Origin: Bdellovibrionales bacterium GWA1_52_35
GTDB taxonomy: Bacteria > Bdellovibrionota > UBA1018
Direction: 5' to 3'
DNA: 64,000 nt
Assembly (NCBI GenBank): GCA_001769805.1
Contig: MEPO01000026.1
Location: forward strand, 1-64,000
In this document: positions 41,627 to 51,200 of the stretch, one piece after another
Position numbering within the stretch: the stretch's first letter is position 1
Layout of the letters: every line of letters starts with the position of its first letter
Translations under genes and position numbers: made by a program
The notes under the pieces: model-generated
Database searches by the model: none
What the model saw: the letters and a program-made list of their open reading frames with translations, nothing else
What the model was told of the DNA's origin: nothing

Positions 41627-43426
41627 GTGCCGCTTCTAGCGCTCCGGGATTACGGGCTCGCCGGAAACGAGTACAGCACAGCGCTGATCAGTCGCTTTGG
41701 TTCGGTCGACTGGTTGGCGCTGCCGTTTTTGGACTCGAAGACCCACTTTTCGGCTTACTTCAATGAGCGTACGGGCGGTCGCTTTCAGATCCTGCCCGAG
41801 GGCGAGTTCAAATCCGAGCTGCAGACTCATGACATTTTTCCAATCACGCCCATTCTCTTTGAAACTCCACACGGCAAGGGACTCTTGACCCACTGGATGC
41901 CAGCAGGGCAGCCGGCACTGCTGCGCAAGATCGAAGTGCTTGAGGGGGCGATCACCTGGATCATCCACTGCTCGCCGCGCTTTGATTCGAACTCCAGGCC
42001 ACCGCAATGTGAGCGTTTTGCCAGCGGCATTCTGTTCAGAGGTGCCCGTTCTGATCAGATTGGCTATCTCGAGTCGGATCGGGAGCTCGAAATTTCAGCG
42101 GACGGGCATTCCGCACGCATGCAATTTAAAATTCCGGCAGGCGGATCAGCGCTCTTTCGTTGGGCGCTGGGAAGAGACGGCCTGCCCAAGGCCGGGGATA
42201 AAATTCAGAATGCGACGAATTCCCTGGAGCAGGCTCTTCAATACTGGAAAAGCGACCAGCATCGCTGCCCGCCTCAAGGCTGTCCTTTTGCCGGTCCCTG
42301 GCACCATCAGGTGCTGCGCTCGGCATCCCTGCTGCGGCTGATTCAAAATCCCTGGGGCGGCCTGCTCGCCGAAAGCGTCGTTCCTGTCCTGCCTGATTTT
42401 CATACGGGTGACCCCAACCACCGTGTGATCCAGACTTGGACGCGGGATCTGTGGCTCGGATTTCAAGCTCTGATCAACCTCGGAATGAAAAAACAGGCTG
42501 AATCGTTTTTTTTGCGAATGACCGATCTTTTGTTTCGGGACACCCCGCAGGGTTTTCAACCGTCCTACACTCTGGACGGCGGTCACAGCAGCATGCATCA
42601 CGGTGAAAGTGAGTCCATGTTCCGCCGTTTTCATTTTGATGTTCAAGGCCAGTTTCTGATCACTGCTGCCGAATTTTACCGCAGTTTCGGGCACCTTCCC
42701 GCGAGACTCTGGCCCGTGCTCTGCGAATTAACCGATACGATCTGCCACACCTGGCGTAAACCGGATTGGGGAATCTGGGATGCGAATGAGCCGCGAAGTG
42801 ACCACTTCGTCACCTCCAAGGTCATTGCCTGGGCCGGAATCCATCGGGCGTGCTGGCTGGCCCGACAGCTTCAGGAAGAGCTGCCAAAGCGCTGGCTGAA
42901 TGAAGCGCAGATACTCCATCGCACCATTTGTGATCAGGGCTATGACTCCGCCCAACAGAGCTTTATCCGCTCATTCAGTGACCGAGAGCTGGATGCGGCG
43001 ACATTGCTCCTGCCCATCCTGGGGTTTTTGCCCGCAGATGATCCCAGAATCCTGGGTACCGCTGCGGCAGTCCAGAAGAGTCTGGGTGAAAGCGTTTTCG
43101 TTCACCGGTACCGGGAAAGAAGCCGCAAAGCTCAGGATCCCGGCTTGTTCTTCAGCTTCCTTTACGTTTCCGTTCTTGCACTCATGGGCCGCACCGATGA
43201 AGCCAGCGACAGACTGGCTGAACTTTGCAGCTACGCGACTCCAAGTGGCTTTTTCGGTCAGAACGTAGATCTGCGAACCGGGTATACAATCGGTCAATTT
43301 CCCTCCACAGAAGTTCATCTGGCACTCATTCAGGCCGCTGCCCATGTCGCCGTCGCAAGGGGAAGAGCCATTCCCTTAGCACCGGGTGATTGGGCAGAAG
43401 GGCTTCCTGAGCTCAAGGCCGCGTGA
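41627..43426 (+). CDS. Glycoside hydrolase family 15 (glucoamylase/trehalase-like)
   Basis: Predicted 599 residues from a GTG with AGGAG. It has the GH15 plan: N-terminal beta-sandwich (YGLAGNEYSTALISRFGSVDWLALPFLDS), then an (alpha/alpha)6 barrel with TWTRDLWLGFQALINLGMKKQAESFFLRM, PSYTLDG, WGIWDAN and SKVIAWAGIHRACWLARQL, where the WxR-D and E/W elements line the active site. It hydrolyses alpha-glucosidic bonds, of glycogen-like polymers or trehalose. No signal peptide, so cytoplasmic. It follows the DUF2231 gene by 20 bases. Confidence 0.75.
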   Translation: MPLLALRDYGLAGNEYSTALISRFGSVDWLALPFLDSKTHFSAYFNERTGGRFQILPEGEFKSELQTHDIFPITPILFETPHGKGLLTHWMPAGQPALLRKIEVLEGAITWIIHCSPRFDSNSRPPQCERFASGILFRGARSDQIGYLESDRELEISADGHSARMQFKIPAGGSALFRWALGRDGLPKAGDKIQNATNSLEQALQYWKSDQHRCPPQGCPFAGPWHHQVLRSASLLRLIQNPWGGLLAESVVPVLPDFHTGDPNHRVIQTWTRDLWLGFQALINLGMKKQAESFFLRMTDLLFRDTPQGFQPSYTLDGGHSSMHHGESESMFRRFHFDVQGQFLITAAEFYRSFGHLPARLWPVLCELTDTICHTWRKPDWGIWDANEPRSDHFVTSKVIAWAGIHRACWLARQLQEELPKRWLNEAQILHRTICDQGYDSAQQSFIRSFSDRELDAATLLLPILGFLPADDPRILGTAAAVQKSLGESVFVHRYRERSRKAQDPGLFFSFLYVSVLALMGRTDEASDRLAELCSYATPSGFFGQNVDLRTGYTIGQFPSTEVHLALIQAAAHVAVARGRAIPLAPGDWAEGLPELKAA

Positions 43427-43742
43427 CCTGATGACAAAAGATTGGCGGTTTTTATACATAGCGTTACAAAATTATGACTATTCCTGCAGCCCTCAGCCAT
43501 AATTTCATCATGCATTTTATGATTAGATCTATTCACGGGGCAGGTAATTTCCCCCAACATCCCCAAACCTTAGTCTTGTCTGATTAATTGTCTCGACTAC
43601 CGGTCCAATCGATTGCCTGAGCAAATTAACGCATGAAGGTGGGCGAAATCTCGGCCTTTGCAATTGATTCGTTGTCGAACCTGACTTTCGTGTCTAAATT
43701 TATTTCTGAAACGCGGACATGTTGGGTGAATGGAGGGGAACC
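43427..43742. other. Intergenic region with promoter for the PLD gene
   Basis: About 315 bases. A sigma70-like promoter (43672-43700) is the main feature. Short frames here, including a 25-codon frame near 43510, lack ribosome sites and are not called. Confidence 0.35.
43672..43700 (+). promoter_or_regulatory. Sigma70-like promoter for phospholipase D-like gene
   Basis: TTGTCG, a 17-base spacer, then TAAATT. The predicted start lies about 35 bases before the ATG. Confidence 0.4.
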
Positions 43743-45044
43743 ATGCATCAAGACTTTGTAAGACAACCAGGCAAGTGCTCCATAAAATGTATGTCGTTGC
43801 TCGCGCTGCTACTATTAGCAGTACCCTCGACCTCCTTCGCGCTGCCCGTGCAGTTCGGGGTCGGGCCCGACAATAATCAGGCCCTGCTCCTTTCGCATAT
43901 TCAGTCGGCCCGCGAAAACCTGACGATCAATATTTATCTCTTCGATCACCCAATCATTGCCCAAGCCATTGTTGAGAAGATCAACGCCGGCGTGACCGTC
44001 AACCTCCTCGTTGAAGGCCAGCCCTTTGGTGCTGTCAGCGACAACGGCAGGACGATCCTGAACGCCATTGCTTCCGCTATGGCCCGCTCGGGCAACCCGG
44101 GTCACCAACTTCTCGTCATGACCAAATCCGCCTCGGGTGAAAAACGGCGGTATCGCTACAACCATGCCAAGTACGTTATTGTCGACCATACGCGCAGCCT
44201 GGTCTCTTCCGAGAACTTCACCGAAAGCGGCCATGCGAATGCCGGGAGCGTGGGCAACCGCGGTTGGGAAACCATCGTCGATGATTGCGATCTGGCAGAA
44301 CAGCTGGAAGATATTTACGCAGTCGACTCAGACCTGTCCTTTGGTGATGTGAGGCGGCTCAAAGTCCCCTCTCAGAACGTAAAAGTTCCGCAAGAAAATG
44401 GCGTGAAAAAACGCGCTCTCAAGGCCATCAGCATGGGTCAGGGGGACGCAAGACGGGCAACGCTCATCACCTCCCCCGATGCGCTCGATGAACTGCTGGG
44501 CTTGCTCCGGTCGGCCAAAAGCGCCATTTCGATCGAACACATGGGCCTTCCGAGCAATTGGAGGTCAGCACCAAATGCCGGCCAGAACCCCGTAATCACG
44601 GAGCTCATTCGTGCCGCACAACGCGGAGTTGATGTCCGGGTCCTTCTGAACGATGAACGCGTCTTCAGCAATACTGTGGGCGAAGAAGAGGACCCCGCTG
44701 CCCCGAAGCGCCCGAACCAACTCACGGTCGAGCTCCTCAAGTCAGTCGCTGAATCAGAGAACCTGCCGCTAGCCGCCAGGATCATTGATGTGCGTAAGCT
44801 GGGCATCACCTATCTCCATAATAAAGGTATTGTTGTCGACGGAACCAGGGCGCTGATCAGCTCCATTAATGGAAGTCAGAATTCCGTGATGAATAACCGT
44901 GAAGTGGCCATCCTGCTCGAAAGCAGCGATGCCGCCCGGTACTACGATAGTGTTTTCAATCTGGACTGGTCTTCTTCCGGTGGTGCACAGCGGGCGACCA
45001 ACGAGCGCGGGGCTTTTAATTTTTTCGAAGCGTTTTCGCTTTGA
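43743..45044 (+). CDS. Secreted phospholipase D-like protein
   Basis: Predicted 433 residues, started at the ATG preceded by GGAGGGGAACC; signal peptide SIKCMSLLALLLLAVPSTSFA. It has two HKD-type half-sites of the phospholipase D superfamily: YNHAKYVIVDHTRSLVSSENFTESG and YLHNKGIVVDGTRALISSINGSQNS. Members cleave phosphodiester bonds in lipids or nucleic acids through a covalent phosphohistidine. Export suggests action on lipids or extracellular DNA, as in some predators and pathogens. Both half-sites look complete. Confidence 0.75.
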   Translation: MHQDFVRQPGKCSIKCMSLLALLLLAVPSTSFALPVQFGVGPDNNQALLLSHIQSARENLTINIYLFDHPIIAQAIVEKINAGVTVNLLVEGQPFGAVSDNGRTILNAIASAMARSGNPGHQLLVMTKSASGEKRRYRYNHAKYVIVDHTRSLVSSENFTESGHANAGSVGNRGWETIVDDCDLAEQLEDIYAVDSDLSFGDVRRLKVPSQNVKVPQENGVKKRALKAISMGQGDARRATLITSPDALDELLGLLRSAKSAISIEHMGLPSNWRSAPNAGQNPVITELIRAAQRGVDVRVLLNDERVFSNTVGEEEDPAAPKRPNQLTVELLKSVAESENLPLAARIIDVRKLGITYLHNKGIVVDGTRALISSINGSQNSVMNNREVAILLESSDAARYYDSVFNLDWSSSGGAQRATNERGAFNFFEAFSL

Positions 45045-45061
45045 TTTGAGGTTACCTTGCA

Positions 45062-45085
45062 GCACCCGCCCGGGTGCGTGAGTTT
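45062..45085 (+). terminator. Terminator after the phospholipase D-like gene
   Basis: GCACCC/GGGTGC stem with a short loop, followed by GTGAGTTTTA, 18 bases past the stop. Confidence 0.5.
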
Positions 45086-45215
45086 TAAGGCGGCCAAATT
45101 AACAACGATTTCGAAACGTTAGTCCTGAACACACAGGTTCTCTGGCAATTTAAATTAATAATTAACGTTTTATGTAATCAACGGTAATAATTGGAGTTTT
45201 TTTGCAAAGTTAAAT

Positions 45216-45244
45216 TTGATTATTTTTGTCAACAATTCTATAGT
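45216..45244 (+). promoter_or_regulatory. Sigma70-like promoter for giant lipoprotein gene
   Basis: TTGATT, a 17-base spacer, then TATAGT, in a strongly AT-rich stretch, 44 bases before the TTG start. Confidence 0.5.
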
Positions 45245-45287
45245 TAATTAAACAGTCTTTTGCCGTCCGTTTTAAGGGGGCCTTTTT

Positions 45288-48200
45288 TTGCCAAAGGTGT
45301 TCGGTTCGAAAATCACTCGTGTATTCTGCTCATGGGGTTCAATCAAGAATTCCACGCTTCTGTTTTTTCTTTCACTGACTTTTGCCGCCTGCTCGCCCTC
45401 GATAGTTGAAGATAATTCCTCTGTCCAGAATCTTGGCAGCACCATCGACGAAGTTTTAAAACTAACTTATCTTTCGATTACACCCGAATCGCCCACCAAT
45501 ATAGACACTCTTCCCAGAGTAATCGGTACAACGTCTGCGGATATCCAGACAATCCGTCTCTATTCAAACAGTAATTGCGCAACCGAGATTGGAGCCGGCA
45601 CCCGCCAGGATTTTGCAACCTCTGGAATCACTGCGAACATCACGCAAAATGCGACCACCACGATTTATGCGAAAGTCTATGACGCCGTTGGCACCAGCGG
45701 TCCATGCACATCGCTTGTGAATTTTAAGCACAAAAACACGAATCCTGCGGACCCGGTATTTGGAAACTTCACCCCAGCACCTCCATCAAACAATGCAAGC
45801 CCGACTGTTTCCGGCACCTGCAGCAGCGATACAGTAACACTTAATTTTTACCGTGATGGGGGGTGTGTAAATCTAATTGGAACCGGCACTAAAGCAGGAT
45901 TCGAATCCGCTGCAGGAATTACCCTATCAGTACCGCTGAACGCAACAACCGGTATTTTTGTGCGCGCTATTGATGAAGTGACGAATCAGTCCAATTGCAC
46001 CCCGATGGGGAACTACACACACGACAATTTGCCACCGACGCTAAGCTTTACGAGCTTTGATCCAGCTTCACCTTCCAGTATCTCCACCACTCCTCGCATT
46101 ATCGGAAATTCTTCTGGAGATGTCCTGAATTTCTACAGCGACTCAGGTTGCACCACTGCTCTTGGGAACGGAGATCGAGCGACGTTCGAGAGCGCAGGTA
46201 TTCAACTCAGCGTATCAGCCAACACGGTTACCTCCGTGTTCGGCAAGGCAACGGATACAGCAGCAAACGCTTCCGCATGCACTGCCCTTGGAAGCTATAT
46301 TCATGACAGCGTGGCACCGACAGTACCCTCCTTTGTCAGCTTCACCCCCGCTTCTCCGTCGAGGACTTCGACCACCCCTCTGGTCATCGGCTCTTCCAGT
46401 GCAGACACGGTTACGCTCAATCTCTACGACAGCGCTACCTGTGCCAATCAAATAGGCACAGGAACAAAAGCCACTTTTGAGGCGGGCGGAATTACTGCAA
46501 CAGTGAGTGCGAATCTAACAGTACCAGTCCATGCAAAAGCAATTGATGCCGCAGGAAATCTTTCAGCTTGCACCCCCCTCTCATCCTACACCCATGACAG
46601 CACCGCTCCTGCGGCACCGGCTTTCACCAGTACCAACCCTGTTTCACCTTCCACGGCTTTGAGTCCGAAGGTGATTGGCACCTCAAGCGTCGACACCGTG
46701 AGCCTGAAACTCTATGATGGTGGCACTTGCGCAAACGAAATCGGCACAGGTACCAAAGCGGATTTTGAAGGACTGGGAATTACTGCTACCGTGGGGGCAA
46801 ACGCCGTCACCGCGATCTTTGCCAAAGCCTTCGACCTCGCAGGAAACGCTTCCGGTTGCACTTCCTTGACGAACTACTCGCACGACAACCAGGGACCTGC
46901 AGCCCCGACCTTCTCCAGCACCAATCCTTCTTCGCCCTCAAAGACGTCAACTACTCCAAACGTCATCGGTTCTGCCAGTGCGGATACGGTCACTTTGAAA
47001 CTCTATGATAGTAATGCGTGCTCCACTGAAATCGGAACCGGAACGAAGGCGTCGCTTGAGGGAGCGGGAATCGTGGCAACTGTCTCTGCAAATGCCACAG
47101 CGACAATTTACGCCAAAGCCTTTGATGCGGCGGACAATAGTTCTTCATGCACGCTTCTGACCAGCTATATTCACGACACGATCGCGCCGAATGCGCCGAC
47201 ATTTTCAAGCACAAATCCCCCTTCTCCTTCAAATGCCTCCACCACTCCCCTGGTCATCGGCACTTCAAGCGCAGATACCGCTACCCTTAAGCTCTATGAC
47301 GGCGCAACGTGTGCAAATGAAATTGGCGCGGGATCAAAAGCGTCTTTCGATGGCACAGGCATAACAGCCACGGTGAGCAGTAACAGTACAACAACGATTT
47401 ATGCCAGATCCTTCGATCTGGCTGGCAATAACTCAGGTTGCACCGATCTTACTGATTATACCCACAGCATCCTGGCGCCGAATGGGCCGCTATTTACAAG
47501 CACAAACCCGGCTTCTCCTTCGAAAATTTCCACAACTCCCGCTGTAATCGGGACTGTTACTGCAAGCATTGTGAACGTAATTCTTTACGACGGCGATACC
47601 TGCGGCAACTCTATAGGTTCCGGGACCAAGGCAGAATTCGAAGGAGCGGGTATTACTGCAACAGTATCCGCGAATGCCACAACCTCCATCTATGCCAAAG
47701 CTCAAGACAATATCGATAATTATTCCGCCTGTACTCTACTGACCAACTACGTCCACGACACCATCGGTCCTGCGGATCCTGCATTCACGAGCACAAGTCC
47801 CGCGTCTCCTGCAAACAACGGCACGCCCGCAGTGAAGGGTTCCTCAAGCGCAGACACGGTCACACTCAAGCTCTATGACGGCGCTACTTGTGCCAATGAG
47901 ATTGGTACCGGGACCAAAGCAACTTATGAGGGTGCAGGGATCGCGGCAAGTGTCGCAACGAACTCCACAACCACAATTTACGGCAAGGCGTTTGATCCTG
48001 CCGGGAACAACTCAAACTGTACTTCGCTCACATCTTTTGAACATGACAGCATTGCGCCCGCGGCTCCGGCTTTTACGAGTAGCAACCCTGCCTCGCCTGC
48101 GAGCAATTCCTCACCTGCTATTATAGGAACTTCGAGCGCCGATACCGCCACGCTTAGATTATTTGACGGTGATACCTGCGCTAATGAGATTGGCTCGGGA

Positions 48201-51200
48201 ACCAAGGCGACCTTCGAAGGAGCGGGTATCTCTGCGACAGTCGCAACGAATGCCACAACGACTGTTTATGCCAAAGCTTATGATGAGGCAGGGAACGGAT
48301 CCGGATGCACTTCGCTAGCGAGTTATGTACATGATTCGCTCGGACCCAATGCCCCAGCCTTCACCAGCGTCAATCCCGCATCACCGGCAAGCGTTTCAAC
48401 TCCCGCAGTGAAGGGAAGTTCCAGCGCCGATACGATTTCCGTGAAGCTCTACGACAGCAATGCCTGTGATAACGAAATCGGAACCGGCACCAAGGCGACT
48501 TTTGAAGATGCCGGGATCGCCGCAACGGTGGCTTTGAATAACCTAACTACGATCTATGCCAAAGCGTTCGACGCCTCGGCCAACAGCTCGGCTTGCACCT
48601 CGTTGACCAGCTACACCCACGATAACATCGGTCCGAACGCACCAAGCTTCAGCAGCACCAGTCCCGTATCACCTTCCAACAACGGTACGCCTGCGGTGAA
48701 GGGTTCCTCAAGCGCAGACACGGTCACGCTGAAACTCTATGACGGCAATACTTGTGCAAATGAGATAGGTACCGGAACCAAAGCTGCCTTTGAAGACGCG
48801 GGAATCGCCGCGAGCATTGCTGCCAATGCAACAACAACTATTTACGCCAAGGCTTTCGATCAGGCAGGCAATGTTTCAGCCTGTACTTCATTGACGAGCT
48901 ACATGCATAGCAATATAGCGCCAGAGGACCCCATACTTGCACTCAGCGACCCGACAACCGGCTCCACGACGCATGTTCGACAGATCGCGATTGCGATTGA
49001 ACTTACTGAGGATGTCACAGCGGTTAAGTGGTGCGTAAGCCAAAGCCAGAGCTCGGCACCGTCCTATTCCGGAGCCTGCACAGGAGGAGCCGGACCCAAC
49101 AGTGGCTGGTATGCGGTTCGCCCGACCACCTTCACGCTGAGCACCGGAGATGCCGCCAAGACGGTTTATGCCTGGGTCGGTGACCAGTACGGAAATGTCA
49201 ATTCTGCCGCAGGCTCCGATTCAATTACTCTGGACACCGCCCTTCCCGGCACTCCGACCGTCGCACTTTCTGATCCCAATACAAACTCAATTATTCAGAC
49301 AGATCAGGCCACGGTGGATCTCTCCGTCACCGGAGATACAGATGCGGTTGCCTGGTGTGTATTTGAACAGGACTCAGTCACAGATGCACCGGCAGCACCA
49401 CTTTATAATAACGCTTGTTGGGGCGCACCTAGGCCCACCACGCAAGCGCTCCAAGATTACGGAAACCGGAAAGTCTACGTTTACACCAAGGACGTGGCTG
49501 GGAATATCTCAGCTTCCGCTGCTACGGCCACGATTATGTATTCCGACATCACAGTCTTTTCAATCACCGGAATCACTGGCGGGACGGACGTCACGGCAGA
49601 CTCCTGGCTTTCAAACGGAAACACCCCGGTTATCAACTGGGGAGACACCACTGGCGAAAGCAGTTATGAAGTAACCATCTACGAAAGCGACGGAACAACC
49701 GTCAAGTGCGCAAAAGCAACGAAGGCCACCAATGACACAAGTCACGACTTCTCAAGTTGCACATTGACCGATCATACTTCGTACAAAGTGCGCGTAATTG
49801 CCAAGGACGCCAGTGGAAATTCCCGTGAGGCTGCTAATAGCCCGTATCTTTTTACCAGCTCTGCCTATTCGAACTCCATCCTGCAGATATCGAATAATTT
49901 AGATGACGGAGGAATTTCTGGTTTATCCAACAGCACCCTGGGTGATCAATTAGCTCAAAGCGGTGACTCAGGAGATGGAGTCGGCTACATGGGAGAATGG
50001 ACACCCAGCAACCAGTATTACAATTATTTCAGGTTTACGCTGACAAATGCGCTTCCGGCGGGCAGTGTAATCAGTAACGCAAAATTAGAGGTGAATGGGC
50101 TGACGCATTTTAACTGGTCCAGTTCATACGCTCTTCGGATTTTTATTCAGGATTCAGCGAATGCTCCCCAGGTTGACAATGCAAACGATTATCCTGGGGA
50201 TGCGGGAGGAACTGAACTTCTTGGGAGCAATGTGCGGTGGCCTGCCTCAGGCGGGCTGACTTGGAATTATCCTGAAGTGAATAATGGGTCTCCCAATTTG
50301 AGTTCACTCGTGCAAGCGCTGGTAGATAAATATAACGGTCTGAGCGCTGGAGCTTCGATTCAATTCTGGATTGGCATTGACCAAACCCAGGCAGGCGGTC
50401 ATTCGGTTGCTTACGAGGAGTATTCTCATGCGGGTAACACGCCACCCAAACTCACTCTCACTGCGGGACTGCTACAGCCTTCAGAGTTTGCAATTACCGG
50501 GATAACGGGCGGCGCTGATTTATCGACCGATGATCTGCTGACAAATGGCTCAACCGCAACCGTGCACTGGACTGACTCGCTTGGAGAAATTTCTTACCGT
50601 GCTTCCATTTATGAGGATGATAACACCACCGTGAAGTGCGCAGCTACTGTGCTTGCAGCCAACTCAACTGAATATACTTTCACCGGATGTAATCTGGCCG
50701 AGAATACCTATTACCGCGCACGAGTGGTTGCGGAAGACAGTAGTAGTACGAGCACGACAGCGAGCTTGCGGTTTTTCACGGGTTATCATCTGCTTGCGCC
50801 GGTCTATGCAAATCACGCGAACTGGAATGAGTATGTGCTCAATAATAATGGCGGGAGCAATGCCTATGACCAACCCGATACCACCTGTACACGGCCAGTG
50901 AATTCCCATTACGATGCATGCATTCACGGAGGCGAGAAGCGGAAGCTTGTCCTTACCGGCATAAACTCCTGCAATACGATTACCGCAACAGATACACTAA
51001 GCGCATTTAATTGGATTTGTGATGCAAGCAGTGGAACGGCCACCATCCTGATGGGAGGATTAGCTCAAAACAAAGGCCTGCGTGATCTCGTCGATGCCAC
51101 AGACTGGCTCCCGAACTCGTTGATTGTCAAACAGGGATTAACAACTATTGCCCAAACCCCCTCCTCTGTTTGGTGGCAGAACGCGATTGTCGCTTTACCA

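Noticed and set aside
43501-43590. 25-codon frame MHFMIRSIHGAG...
   Set aside because: No ribosome site and no conservation evidence; short frames of this length are common by chance.
45459-48914. Regular repeats considered as a CRISPR array
   Set aside because: Unit length is about 288 bases, units are contiguous and coding, and there are no unique spacers or Cas genes.
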